Source of the DNA: Amorphophallus konjac
Lineage: Eukaryota > Streptophyta > Magnoliopsida > Alismatales > Araceae
DNA length: 64,000 nucleotides
Assembly: GCA_022559845.1 (NCBI GenBank)
Contig: CM040128.1
Span: 225,851,643-225,915,642, forward strand
Reading direction: 5' to 3'
A model generated the notes under the pieces. The model did no database searches. It had not been told where the DNA came from and saw only the letters and a list, made by a program, of their open reading frames with translations. This document shows, piece after piece, positions 34,183-46,392 of this stretch (its first letter is position 1; each line of letters begins with the position of its first letter). The translations under genes and the position numbers were made by a program.

Positions 34183-34480
34183 GAGGGAGTGGGACAATAG
34201 AGGCATCTCCCCCTCCGATATCCCCCCTACGATGGTGAAAGAGAGTGAGAGAGGGAGGGAGGGAGAGAGTGAGGGGGGAGGGAGGGAATGGGATGAGAGA
34301 AAGGGAGAGGAAGGGGGGCACCAGAGGCATCTCGCCCTATAGCGTCACCCCTCTGACCATGACAGAGAGAGGGAGAGGGAGGGAGGGAGAGAGAGAGGGA
34401 GGGAGGGGGACGAGAGAGAGAAAACGTCGAAGGAGAGAGATAGGCGGGAGAGGAGAAAAAGAGATTGTGAAAGTCACTCC
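34183..34480. repeat. Purine-rich minisatellite, right part
   Basis: Continues the array of 24,134-24,592 after Gypsy copy 2: GAGGGAGGGAGGG runs alternating with cores such as CACCAGAGGCATCTCGCCC. It fades out near 34,480. Confidence 0.8.
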
Positions 34481-35789
34481 GTGTAGGAGCAGCTGCAGGT
34501 AAAACTATGCCCCGAACTATGATGAGGAGCATGCGATAAAGGATAAATAAAAGAAGACCATGATCGCTACCAAGGGATGATAATATAGAATAACAGTAAG
34601 AAAACCTATTGAATTCGTACTACTTACCTTGGAAAAGAGGGGCTAGCCAAAAAGAAAAATTAATTAAGCATGGCTGATGAAAGCGGTCCCTATAGCGACC
34701 GCGACTTTATGAATGTGGTCTTTATGACCACCACATTCAAATAGGGGTGCGAGAGATTGAACTTAAGCTCTTCCTCACTCTTTAGCAGGCTAAAGAGCAA
34801 GGACCTTACGCTTATTGCCTGTCTGGACTTGTGAAATAGAGGAAATAAGGGGAAAAACCCATTAGAACTTGTGAAAGCATAGTATATGTCCCTTAATTAG
34901 AATAAACATGAAAGTGGAAGAGAAAATACCTAGGGGTTTTGGGTTTCTAACCCTATTTATGGAACAAAATATAGGTGTGTGCGTGTGTGTAATGCAATGC
35001 AGCAAACAAAATAACAGGAGTAGAAGTAAAAGAGAGGGTGTGTGCCATGCTTATGAAAAGAAAAGCAGTGCGTGCTATCCTTATGAGGTGACATATGCAA
35101 ATAGAATAATAGATAACAGTGGATAGTAGAAGAAACTAGAAGAAAAGTGAGAGCTTGATACTTCCTTGGCAGATTGGGGATGAAGAGAATAGTGTTTAAC
35201 GCAGCATGGCTTCGCCCCAGATCAAAAACCGCCCTCTCCCTTGAGCCCTAGGCCATGGGAGGCTATTTATAGGAGTCTAAAAATCGTAGGTTGGATTTGA
35301 GACATAATCACAGAGAATTAGAGTCCTAGATCAATAATTCTATAAGAAAATCAGTGGATAAGGTCCCTAAGGTGGATAGGAAATGATCTTGAGTGAAATC
35401 CTCAGGGAGAAATCTCTAAATTAAAATTCGAAAGCGATAAACACTATAAGAGGTGTGTTTCGGTTGGGAAGGAAAGACCCTCTGAGAATGCGGTCAGTCG
35501 GAGGACTGTGATCAACATGAATATGGTCACCCGATAGACAACGATCTACATAGTTTCTCCATCTATCCCAGCAGCTATCATATTAGCTCTAGCAACTATC
35601 TGAACTTAACTCGAGCTATCTGAACTTAACTCAAGTAGCTATGTTAATTAACTGCAGTAGCTATCTCAACTGCGACTATCTTACTAACTCGAGCTATCAT
35701 AACTGCAGCTATCTCAGTAACTTGAGCTATCTTAACTACAGCTATCTCACTAGCGACTATGTGCTACAACTATCTGATCACTAGTAACA
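34481..35789 (-). mobile_element. Diverged Tekay-type LTR remnant (block C)
   Basis: Non-coding. Assigned by three shared traits with the neighbouring LTRs: a TATA-type box on the minus strand near 35,262-35,270 (CCTATAAAT), the phrase GGTCACCCGATAGAC at 35,525 that recurs in block B at 60,218, and hairpins GCGGTC/GACCGC (34,683-34,702) and GTGGTC/GACCAC (34,715-34,731). Ends in CTAGTAACA at 35,789, directly against block B. The left boundary is uncertain and it is shorter than the other LTRs, so probably truncated. Confidence 0.45.
35560..35780. repeat. GCTATCT minisatellite in block C
   Basis: About a dozen units of 13-17 bp built on GAGCTATCTTAACTGCA and its variants. Several neighbouring units pair with each other. 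Confidence 0.7.
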
Positions 35790-37455
35790 TGTCACGCCCC
35801 AAACTTTTAATATAGCGGAAGGAATATGGGAACGTGAACAGCCGACATGGTAAGCCTCTCGCACGTAAGAAAATCAGAGTGCAAGACAATCACATAAAAG
35901 TAATTGCACAAGTAATGTCACGCCCCGAGAGCGGAAGATACCCGGAGATGCGTGACGAGTTTATATCAATCATGTCAATCAGAGTAGAAGTGTATTCGAC
36001 ACAAAGACAGAGATGATAAAAGTAAAGATAACCCAATCCATTTATTTCTTCATAATAAATAGTCTATTACAAACCCAATACTCTATTCAAAAAAAAGAAA
36101 AGTACACATTTGACTCAAGAAATATATAAAAGACTAGATGACACTTGGAAAAGCTCTAGCTCTTTCACTCTTGATTCTCCCCATCCGATTGACTTCCCTC
36201 GTCGTCAGACTTACCTAAAAAGTAGGGACAACACGGAGTGAGCGAACGCTCAGTAGGAAATTATATCTCAGGAACTAGCAAGGGGTTTAAGTAGTTACAT
36301 CTTTCATGAATGTACTATAGCTATGCATGCTCGCATAAAACGACAAGATAGAAAGAGGATATAACAATAAGATAACAGGAAGGACTAGTCATGAACTTTC
36401 AAGAACTTATATCAAATGACCTCAAGATATTCAAGCAAGTACTTTATCATGTCAAGATGAAATTTGGCTATCACGTTTAAGCACGCAAGTAATTACCCTT
36501 TTTCGGGCCACGCAAGTTATGTAATATCAAGTCAAGTACAAGATTTGTGGAATGTTCAATCAAGCTAGTCATGCACTTCGGTATAATGCCAATACCGTGA
36601 TCAATCAACTCCCATGGGCACAAGTACTTTCGGGTGCTCCTCCCAGGACCAGATCGGGCTCTATATGCGCAGGCATTAGTCATATATTTTAACATCCACT
36701 TTTGTATATAGCCAATATGGAATTTCAAGGATAAAGCTTGTAGACATGTAGGATAGACTTTGAAAGAATAGAGTCCAAAAATATGATACTTGACATAGAT
36801 AGGCGATAATAACGGTACAATCACGATTATCGATAAAATTAGGTGGAATTGGTTCCCTTAACTCGGGTACCATGATAAGTAAGTAGAGACACTCTTTTAT
36901 ATAGAATTGAGGTCCATATGAATAGCACCTCAATGGCAAGACGTCCTCATTCTTAATATAGAATTGAGGTTCATAAGAACATCAAGTTTAATATAGAATT
37001 GGGATCTACAAGAACATCATAACAATGTTGATATAGAATTGGGGTTTACAAGAACAGCATAACAACGGCATATTCTTCCCTGTTCATTAAGATAATACTC
37101 ATATCATACCCATGGCATGACATGAGGGCCGGTATTATCATGTTTCTATAGAGGGACATGGCAAAGATTGTGTAATGGGTTTTTATGGTACAACCATCTC
37201 AGTCGGCCTTGAGGGAATCCAAGGCGGCGATGTGTCTTACAGAGGTCTCTATGACTAACTCGCTAGTCCAAAGGAACGGAATGTCCAATGGAGAGCTTGT
37301 ATGTCAATGAGAATTGAGGGGTAATGCGATAAATCATCGTACAAAACATGGGACTATACTCACGGAGTGGAGTAATAGTGCCTATATATATAAATATATG
37401 TAATGAATCCCTCGGATAACAGTAATTAGGAAAAATCAGTAATGCAGAAAGTAGC

Positions 37456-37935
37456 GACTTTGGTAAAGTCATTTTTCATGTAATTAACGCCTTAATCAGG
37501 GGCGTTTATATTAGATTTGCCGACGTGTACAGCAGTCGTCCTTTCAATATTTCTAGTTTTGCAGAATATTATAAATCTGGAAATTTTAATGAAACGCGCC
37601 CTGGACAGGGGCGTTAGTTTACAGAAGGCGCCCTGGTATGGGGCGTCAGTTCAAGAAAAGACGACCTGGACAAGGTCGTTAATTCACAAGTTTACAAGTT
37701 TCGGGACAATGAAATTCCAGGAAAACATGTTATAGGGTCAGGACCAGAAAAATAGCAGGATTACAAGAGATTGATCATGCATTAATCTAGAATCATGTTT
37801 GCATTGATATATAATTTTTAAACATGGTGTTTATTAATTAAGAGAAATTGACGTCCGTGTGCAGGGCATCAAATATTAAATTGACGACCTAGTCGTGGTC
37901 GTGTCTTTTAATGTAGCGTCCTTGATAAGGGCGTC
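37456..37935. repeat. Hairpin cluster 1 in 3' LTR of element A
   Basis: Ten short inverted repeats in 480 bp. Clear ones: GACTTT/AAAGTC (37,456-37,470), AACGCC/GGCGTT (37,486-37,506), GACG/CGTC (37,522-37,540, a 6-bp stem in the other LTR), AACGC..CCCTG/CAGGG..CGTT (37,593-37,615), GCGCCC/GGGCGT (37,628-37,646), ACGACCT/AGGTCGT (37,661-37,679), TTGACG/CATCAA (37,848-37,872; CGTCAA in the other LTR), ACGACC/GGTCGT (37,884-37,902), GCGTCCTT/AAGGGCGT (37,916-37,934). Loops 3-13 nt, spacers AT-rich. The same cluster lies at about 44,996-45,475. Confidence 0.85.
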
Positions 37936-38531
37936 TATTTCAAAACTCTCTAGAAACTAACTGAAACGCATGAACCCTATATGCAGGTATTAACGGATGA
38001 TGTTATATATATTAATATGCTAGTTTGGGCTACAATCCCTGAGAAAATCCTACCTTTTGATGAAACGTGAAGGATCTGGTGAAGAGACGATACTCTGCTT
38101 GTACAGAGTGCTCACCGGAAGAAGAAGCTGAAGGAGAAGTTGCAGATGATTGGAGACGATTATGATGAAGAACCTTACGTCCTTCAACTATATGAGAGCT
38201 CCTTCTCGACGTAGACAACCTACAGAATCATGAGATGAAGAATAAGATGGAGAAAAATTATTCCTCCTAATACCTAATCAGTAGAGGAGAAACAATAGGA
38301 AGAATCCAACCTCTCTTTCACAGATGACTGCAGCAGAACCTTCTTCGGCCAAATATCTTTAGGGTTTGTTTGAACAAGGTTATTTATAGGATTTTGGAAA
38401 TCCTAATAAGGTTAGTGTTTGATTGGGAGTAACACTTCTATATTAGAGTTATTACTACATTCGAACTCTTTCTCATAGTTATCAACTTACCTTGGATAAG
38501 TTCCCGGTTCGAACGAAACTGGAATGGAATT

Positions 38532-38747
38532 AATGCCTTATTCTAGGGCGTCGAATTTTAAATTGACGCCTTGGCATGCGTCGTTTCTTGTGGAAACGCG
38601 TCCAAGCAAAGGGCGTTTCAAATACTTGCCTTTTTATGTAATTTTGGTTGTTTAAGATTTGACGCCTTGAAATGTGGGCGTCCCTTCTAAAAAACACGCC
38701 TTAGGTGAGGGCGTTTCTTGTCAAATAGCGCCTTGCTCCAAGGCGTT
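38532..38747. repeat. Hairpin cluster 2 in 3' LTR of element A
   Basis: Six inverted repeats in 216 bp, upstream of the TATA box in element sense: AATGCC/GGGCGT (38,532-38,552), GACGC/GCGTC (38,565-38,582), GAAACGC/GCGTTTC (38,593-38,619), GACGCC/GGCGTC (38,661-38,682), ACGCC/GGCGT (38,696-38,713), CGCCTTG/CAAGGCG (38,729-38,745). Counterpart at about 46,072-46,288. Confidence 0.85.
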
Positions 38748-38851
38748 AATTTCATCAGGGCTTTGTTCTTCTTGTTTCAACCTTTTTCATTTGTTCACTT
38801 TATTTCAATTTATCTAAATTTATTTCTTTTAATTTTATACGGGTTGCTACA

Positions 38852-38868
38852 CCCTCCCCCACTTAAAA
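38852..38868 (-). other. Polypurine tract of element A
   Basis: The minus strand reads TTTTAAGTGGGGGAGGG directly before the 3' LTR. Confidence 0.8.
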
Positions 38869-38929
38869 GAATTTGGTCCCCAAATTCATAGCATATATTT
38901 ACATATGGAGAGTGTAGAGTTCATACCTT

Positions 38930-41900
38930 CTAAAATAATTCTGGAAATCGCTTCCTCATAGATTCCTCGGTCTCCCATGTAGCTTCATGTTCTGAATTCT
39001 TATTCCATTGTACTTTTAGCATGGGAATAACCTTATTCCTTAGGGTTCGTACTTCTCGATCTAGTATTCTTATGGGCTTCTGCTCGTATGTGAGATCTTT
39101 CCGGATTACTAGATTTCCATGCTCAATAATATGTGATGGATCATGCACATACTTCTTCAACATAGATATGTGGAACACATCATGTACTTCGGACAGTTGA
39201 GGTGGCAATGCGATGCGATAAGCAACCTCGCCAACTCTTTCTAGTATCTCAAAAGGTCCGATAAATCTTGGTGTAAGCTTGCCCTTAACACCAAATGTTC
39301 GTATTCCACGTCCAGGCGATATCTTGAGAAATACATGATCTCCAACTTAGAATTCAAGATCTCTCCTTCTTGTGTCAGCATAAGCCTTTTGTCTAGACTG
39401 AGCAACTTGCAGTCTTTCTCTGATTAATTGTATCTTCTCGATAGTATCCCTTACCATGTCTGGACCTAACAGTTGTTTCTCTCCAACTTCGTCCCAGCAT
39501 AAGGGTGATCGACAACTCCTTCCGTATAAGGCTTCAAAAGGTGCCAGTTGTATACTTGCCTGGTAGTTATTATTGTATGCAAATTCAACCAGAGGCAAGT
39601 GATCATGCCAGTTTCCATCAAAATCAGTAATGCATGCTCTTAGCATATCTTCGACTACTTGATTGGTTCTCTCAGTCTGACCATCCGTTTGAGGATGAAA
39701 AGCTGTACTGAAGCTAAGTCTCGTCCCCAACGACTGTTGTAGTCCTTTCCAAAAATGAGAAGTAAAACGGGGATCTCTGTCAGACACGATTGAAACAGGA
39801 ATACCATGTAATCTGACTATTTCCTTGATGTATAGTGCAGCTAAGACATCAACTGACCATCGACTCTTGATTGGCAAGAAATGCGCTGATTTAGTCAATC
39901 GGTCAATGATAACCCATATTCCATCATGTCCTCTTTTTGATTTAGATAAACCCATGATGAAATCCATACCAATATCCTCCCACTTCCATTTAGGGATATC
40001 TAGAGGATGTAGTTTTCCAGCAGGCTTTTGGTGTTCCGCCTTGACTTGTTGGCACGTGAGACAGCGTGATACGTAGTCCGCTATTTCTCTTTTCATGTTG
40101 GGCCACCAAAAATTTCTTTTTACATCTTGGTACATTTTGGTAGATCCTGGATGAATCGTATACCTTGACCTATGAGCTTCGTCTAAGATCTTCTTCTTTA
40201 CCTCGGGACAATCCGGTATGCAAGTTCTATTCCTGAATATTAATCTTCCTTCACAAGTTATTTGGAAATCCGATTGTCCTTCCAGTTTGCCTTTGATCTC
40301 TACTAACATTGGGTCATTATCTTGAAGTGCTTGTATTTCAGTTAATAGATCTGACTGTATGCTTATATGAGATAATGTGACACATCTAGGGTCTGTGTCC
40401 ATGCTTATATTGAGTTCAGAGAATTGCTCCAGTAATTTCCATTCTTGAATCATACAATTGGCTAACAGTGCTCTCGGCTTTCGACTAAGGGCATCTGCTA
40501 CATGATTACCCTTTCCGGGATGATATTGTATATTGAAGTCGAAGTCCTTGAGATATTCCAGCCATCGTCTTTGCCTCATATTTAACTCCTTCTGTGAGAA
40601 AAGATATTTGAGACTCTTGTGATCGGAGTATACAGTAAACTGTACTCCATAAAGATAATGTCTCCATATTTTGAGTGCAAATACTACCGCGGCCAATTCT
40701 AAGTCATGGACGGGGTAGTTCTCTTCATGTTTCTTTAATTGACGAGAAGAGTAGGCTATAACCTTCCCTTGTTGCATTAGAACACACCCGAGGCCAATGC
40801 CAGAAGCATCAGTGTATACCTCGAACTTTTCTCCTTCAATTGGCAATGCTAAGATAGGAGCTGTAGTAAGATGATCCTTGAGAGTTTGGAAGCTTCTTTC
40901 ACATTCCTCACTCCATTCATAACGGATCTCCTTGCGAGTTAACCTCGTAAGCGGCACGGCGATTTTAGAGAAATCCTTGATGAATCGCCTGTAATAGCCG
41001 GCAAGACCTAAGAAACTTCGGATCTCGCTAGCATTGGTCGGTCTTTCCCAGTTCCTTACAGCTTCAACCTTTGATGGGTCTACAGACAAGCCATCCTTTG
41101 ATATAACATGTCCGAGAAAAGTCACTTCTTCAAGCCAGAATTCACACTTGCTAAGTTTTGCATATAATTGGTTTGTCCTCAATATTTGTAATGCAATCCT
41201 CAAATGTTCCTCATGCTCTTCCTTGGTCTTGGAATAAATCAATATATCATCAATAAAGACCACCACGAATTGATCCAAATAAGGCCTGAATATACTATTC
41301 ATTAACTGCATAAAGGCAGCAGGGGCATTCGTTAGTCCGAAAGGCATAACAACAAATTCATAATGGCCATACCTGCTTCTGAATGCGGTTTTATGAATAT
41401 CCTCGTCCTTGATTCTTAGTTGGTGATATCCTGACCTAAGATCAATTTTGGAAAAGTACTTGGATCCTGAAATTTGATCAAACAATTCATCGATTCTCGG
41501 CAGTGGATACTTGTTCTTGATAGTGAGATGATTCAACTGTCGATAGTCGATGCATAACCTCATGGATCCGTCTTTCTTCTTTACAAATAGTACAGGCGCT
41601 CCCCACGGGGAAGTACTTGGTCTAATGAATCCTTTCTTAATGAGTTCCATCAATTGCTCTTTTAACTCCTTGAGTTCAGCAGGTGACATCCTATAAGGTG
41701 CCTTTGAAATCGGACCAGCACCAGGGACTAAGTCAATGGTGAAGGCCACTTCTCTTTGCGGGGGTAATCCCGGCAAATCTTCCGGAAACACGTCCGGAAA
41801 TTCCTGTACCACTGGAATGTCTTCTAGCTTAGCTTCCTTAGCTTCTTTAACTGTGACAAAGGCAAGGAAAGATGCACATCCTTTCCTGATGAGCTTGCTA

Positions 41901-42274
41901 GCTCGGAGAGCTGAAATAAGAGGGGATCTGCTCCGACCCTTGGGGCTAGTAAAGATTAGTTCTGGAAATTCCTTGAATGTAACCTTGCTATTGCGGCAAT
42001 CAACCGTTGCCTGATACTTGGATAACCAATCTGCTCCTAGTATAACATCATACTCTTTCAGATCTAAACATATGAGATCAATAGGGAGATTTCTACCCTG
42101 AACCAATACTTCGCAGTTTTGGTAATGATGTGTAATATCAGTCTCATCACCCAGAGGAGTAGACAAAACTAACTTTATCCATTCCGGTTCTAGGGGTAAT
42201 GGGTCAGCAAGCTTCTTAGAAATAATTGAATGTGATGCACCAGTATCAATTAAGACATATGCATTCTGGAACAA
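38930..42274 (-). pseudogene. pol: Tekay pol: PR-RT-RH-INT-chromodomain, one stop
   Basis: Open for 975 codons down to a TAA at 39,347-39,349, then open in the same frame to 38,930. Protease DTGA at residues 10-13 and VILGADWL near 78. RT with the palm aspartate in [10 protein letters not shown] (278) and FIDD at 340-343. RNase H YTDAS at 487-491. Integrase zinc finger ([16 protein letters not shown]) and catalytic D771, D832, E868 with the D-35-E spacing. After the stop come the GPY-type region and a chromodomain-like tail (VHDVFHISMLKKY, then RNKVIPMLKVQWNKN and ATWETEESM), which in chromoviruses helps target heterochromatin. The TAA makes this copy unable to produce the tail except by readthrough. 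Confidence 0.92.
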
Positions 42275-43281
42275 ACTTTCAATGTACCTTCCACTAAGCC
42301 GCCTTCTTCTTCTTGCTCGGTCTCCTTGATTGCATGAAGACGAGCATTCTTGGTTACTGGGCGCTTTCCGTCATCGGCTTGGTTATTTAGTAGTGGGCAA
42401 TCGGGAATCCGATGCTCACGACTCCCACAACGGAGACATGCTCCAAGTTTCCTCCAGCATTCTTCTGCTCTATGACCCGCTTTATCACAATGTTTGCACA
42501 CTGTATTTGGAGAGGTAGTGGTGATAGAGAAGGGCTTGGTCTTCTTGAACTTTTGCTCTTGCGAGGAAATACCTCCATTGCTAGGCCTCTTCTTGAAGTT
42601 GGGTTTAAAGGAACCCGATCCTGTAACTTGTTCCTTCTTATCCTTACCACGAATCCTATCAGACAGTTCCGTGGCATCTTCTAATAGTTGAGCTCGGCGT
42701 ACTATCTCCGAGTAGACTTGAATGTCCATCGGCGCCAGTTGAGTAATAGCTTGGGGCCTGAGCCCATTAAGAAACCTCCTAGCTTTCATTTTCTCGGTGC
42801 TAACTAGATGCTTAGCATACCGAGATAATCTAGAGAATTGGGCCTCATACTCGGCCACTGACAAAGATCGTTGCTTTAATGCAGCAAATTCTGCAGCCTT
42901 CTTTTCCTGAACTCGGTCCGAGAAATATTTTGCGTTGAAGTGTTCAACGAATTCCTCCCACGTAACCTGATCTTGATTTATAGTAGCCTCTATTGATTCC
43001 CACCAGCATCTAGCATCCCTTTCTAACTGAAAAGTAGCTAATAAGACCTTATCTTGATCCGTGCATTGCATAACACGGAATATTCGTTCTGTTTCCCTAA
43101 TCCAGTGTTCAGCGTCATCTGGATCAGTAGAACCCGTGAACTTGGGCGGGTTCATGTTCTTGAAGGTCTGGTGGAGACTTCCTGCTCGTTGTCCACCTCC
43201 TTGTGTTACTTGTTGCAGCACTTGAGTCATGCCTTGCAGTGTACGCTGCATGTTGCGCCATTGAGCTCGTTCGGCAGCCAT
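42250..43281 (-). CDS. gag: Tekay gag with two CCHC zinc knuckles
   Basis: 343 codons from the first ATG after the primer site. The capsid-like domain has [20 protein letters not shown], then [20 protein letters not shown] and [18 protein letters not shown], the retrotransposon gag signature. CCHC knuckles [14 protein letters not shown] (about residue 262) and [14 protein letters not shown] (about 282). It packages element RNA into particles. Its frame ends 25 bp inside pol, which lies in the -1 frame. Tekay elements usually have one joint frame, so this is either a single-base indel near 42,275-42,290 or a genuine frameshift site. Confidence 0.9.
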   Translation of the reverse strand: MAAERAQWRNMQRTLQGMTQVLQQVTQGGGQRAGSLHQTFKNMNPPKFTGSTDPDDAEHWIRETERIFRVMQCTDQDKVLLATFQLERDARCWWESIEATINQDQVTWEEFVEHFNAKYFSDRVQEKKAAEFAALKQRSLSVAEYEAQFSRLSRYAKHLVSTEKMKARRFLNGLRPQAITQLAPMDIQVYSEIVRRAQLLEDATELSDRIRGKDKKEQVTGSGSFKPNFKKRPSNGGISSQEQKFKKTKPFSITTTSPNTVCKHCDKAGHRAEECWRKLGACLRCGSREHRIPDCPLLNNQADDGKRPVTKNARLHAIKETEQEEEGGLVEGTLKVCSRMHMS

Positions 43282-43434
43282 TATCCTACAATTACAATAA
43301 CTATATTAGTATATACTCGCGTTAAGGGCTTTTAAGTTTTTATATTAACTCAACCCTTGGTTCTACCCAATCTCACTGGTTAAAGGTTTGAACATATCCT
43401 TGGACTTGGGTTTTCCTAGGAATTGAATACCCTA

Positions 43435-43447
43435 GGCTCTGATACCA
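43435..43447 (-). other. Primer-binding site of element A, initiator tRNA-Met
   Basis: The minus strand reads TGGTATCAGAGCC seven bases inside the 5' LTR. Confidence 0.9.
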
Positions 43448-43454
43448 CAAAAAC

Positions 43455-46392
43455 TGTCACGCCCCGAGAGCGGAAGATACCCGGAGATGCGTGACGAGTT
43501 TATATCAATCATGTCAATCAGAGTAGAAGTGTATTCGACACAAAGACAGAGATGCGCAAAAGTAAAGATAACCCAATCCATTTATTTCTTCATAATAAAT
43601 AGTCTATTACAAACCCAATACTCTATTCAAAAAAAAGAAAAGTACACATTTGACTCAAGAAATATATAAAAGACTAGATGACACTTGGAAAAGCTCTAGC
43701 TCTTTCACTCTTGATTCTCCCCATCCGATTGACTTCCCTCGTCGTCGGACTTACCTGAAAAGTAGGGACAACACGGAGTGAGCGAACGCTCAGTAGGAAA
43801 TTATATCTCAGGAACTAGCAAGGGGTTTAAGTAGTTACATCTTTCATGAATGTACTATAGCTATGCATGCTCGCATAAAACGACAAGATAGAAAGAGGAT
43901 ATAACAATAAGATAACAGGAAGGACTAGTCATGAACTTTCAAGAACTTATATCAAATGACCTCAAGATATTCAAGCAAGTACTTTATCATGTCAAGATGA
44001 AATTTGGCTATCACGTTCAAGCACGCAAGTAATTACCCTTTTTCGGGCCACGCAAGTTATGTAATATCAAGTCAAGTACAAGATTTGTGGAATGTTCAAT
44101 CAAGCTAGTCATGCACTTCGGTATAATGCCAATACCGTGATCAATCAACTCCCATGGGCACAAGTACTTTCGGGTGCTCCTCCCAGGACCAGATCGGGCC
44201 CTATATGCGCAGGCATTAGTCATGTATTTTAACATCCACTTTTGTATATAGCCAATATGGAATTTCAAGGATAAAGCTTGTAGACATGTAGGATAGACTT
44301 TGAAAGAATAGAGTCCAAAAATATGATACTTGACATAGATAGGCGATAATAACGGTACAATCACGATTATCGATAAAACTAGGTGGAATTGGTTCCCTTA
44401 ACTCGGGTACCATGATAAGTAAGTAGAGACACTCTTTTATATAGAATTGAGGTCCATATGAATAGCACCTCAATGGCAAGACGTCCTCATTCTTAATATA
44501 GAATTGAGGTTCATAAGAACATCAAGTTTAATATAGAATTGGGGTCTACAAGAACATCATAACAATGTTGATATAGAATTGGGGTTTACAAGAACAGCAT
44601 AACAACGGCATATTCTTCCCCGTTCATTAAGATAATACTCATATCATACCCATGGCATGACATGAGGGCCGGTATTACCATGTTTCTATAGAGGGACATG
44701 GCAAAGATTGTGTAATGGGTTTTTATGGTACAACCAGCTCAGTCGGCCTTGAGGGAATCCAAGGCGGCGAGGAGTCTTACGGAGGTCTCTATGACTAACT
44801 CGCTAGTCCAAAGGAACGGAATGTCCAATGGAGAGCTTGTATGTCAATGAGAATTGAGGGGTAATGCGATAAATCATCGTAGAAAACATGGGACTATACT
44901 CACGGAGTGGAGTAATAGTGCCTATATATATAAATATATGTAATGAATCCCTCGGATAACAGTAATCAGGAAAAATCAGTAATGCAGAAAGTAGCGACTT
45001 TGGTAAAGTCATTTTTCATGTAATTAACGCCTTAATCAGGGGCGTTTATATTAGATTTGACGACGTGTACAGCAGTCGTCCTTTCAATATTTCTAGTTTT
45101 GCAGAATATTATAAATCTGGAAATTTTAATGAAACGCGCCCTGGACAGGGGCGTTAGTTTACAGAAGGCGCCCTGGTATGGGGCGTCAGTTCAAGAAAAG
45201 ACGACCTGGACAAGGTCGTTAATTCACAAGTTTACAAGTTTCGAGACAATGAAATTTCAGGAAAACATGTTATAGGGTCAGGACCAGAAAAATAGCAGGA
45301 TTACAAGAGATTGATCATGCATTAATCTAGAATCATGTTTGCATTGATATATAATTTTTAAACATGGTGTTTATTAATTAAGAGAAATTGACGTCCGTGT
45401 GCAGGGCGTCAAATATTAAATTGACGACCTAGTCGTGGTCGTGTCTTTTAATGTAGCGTCCTTGATAAGGGCGTCTATTTCAAAACTCTTTAGAAACTAA
45501 CCGAAACGCATGAAACCTATATGCAGGTATTAACGGATGATGTTATATATATTAATATGCTAGTTTGGGCTACAATCCCTGAGAAAATCCTACCTTTTGA
45601 TGAAACGTGAAGGATCTGGTGAAGAGACGATACTCTGCTTGTACAGAGTGCTCACCGGAAGAAGAAACTGAAGGAGAAGTTGCAGATGATTGGAGACGAT
45701 TATGATGAAGAACCTTACGTCCTTCAACTATATGAGAGCTCCTTCTCGACGTAGACAACCTACAGAATCATGAGATGAAGAATAAGATGGAGAAAAATTA
45801 TTCCTCCTAATACCTAATCAGTAGAGGAGAAACAATAGGAAGAATCCAACCTCTCTTTCACGGATGACTGCAGGAGAACCTTCTTCGGCCAAATATCTTT
45901 AGGGTTTGTTTGAACAAGGTTATTTATAGGATTTTAGAAATCCTAATAAGGTTAGTGTTTGATTGGGAGTAACACTTCTATATTAGAGTTATTACTACAT
46001 TCGAACTCTTTCTCATAGTTATCAACTTACCCTGGATAAGTTCCCGGTTCGAACGAAACTGGAATGGAATTAACGTCTTATTCTAGGGCGTCGAATTTTA
46101 AATTGACGCCTTGGCATGCGTCGTTTCTTGTGGAAACGCGTCCAAGCAAAGGGCGTTTCAAATACTTGCCTTTTTATGTAATTTTGGTTGTTTAAGATTT
46201 GACGCCTTGAAATGTGGGCGTCCCTTCAAAAAAAACACGCCTTAGGTGATGGCGTTTCTTGTCAAATAGCGCCTTGCTCCAAGGCGTTAATTTCATCAGG
46301 GCTTTCTTCTTCTTGTTTCAACCTTTTTCATTTGTTCACTTTATTTCAATTTATCTAAATTTATTTCTTTTAATTTTATACGGGTTGCTACA
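43455..46392 (-). repeat. 5' LTR of Tekay element A
   Basis: 2,938 bp. Differences from the 3' LTR are scattered single bases. Two that fall in hairpins (45,060 and 45,408 regions) keep the perfect stem here while the 3' LTR copy is mismatched. Confidence 0.95.
45921..45930 (-). promoter_or_regulatory. TATA box of element A 5' LTR
   Basis: The minus strand reads CCTATAAATA about 470 bases into the LTR, downstream of hairpin cluster 2 and upstream of cluster 1 in element sense. Cluster 2 would therefore lie in promoter DNA (U3) and cluster 1 in transcribed sequence. Confidence 0.6.

Larger units (their letters stand above)
35916..38851 (-). repeat. 3' LTR of Tekay element A
   Basis: 2,936 bp, TGTCACGCCCCGAGAGCGG (plus strand) to GGGTTGCTACA. 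Frames of 60-115 codons inside are kept in both LTRs only because the LTRs are near-identical. Holds two hairpin clusters listed separately. Confidence 0.95.
35916..46392 (-). mobile_element. Young Tekay/Del chromovirus (element A), 10.5 kb
   Basis: Complete Ty3/Gypsy element on the minus strand with TSD AGTAA (35,911-35,915 and 46,393-46,397). LTRs 35,916-38,851 and 43,455-46,392 differ by about 30 substitutions counted by eye, near 1 percent, so insertion is recent. Contents in order: 5' LTR, initiator-Met primer site, gag, protease, RT, RNase H, integrase, chromodomain-like tail, polypurine tract, 3' LTR. Only two coding lesions: a frame change between gag and protease and one TAA before the chromodomain region. 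Confidence 0.95.

Noticed and set aside
36477..36824. 115-codon frame repeated at 44,017-44,364
   Set aside because: Kept in both places only because the two LTRs are about 99 percent identical; no domain, no start context, and no equivalent in blocks B or E.
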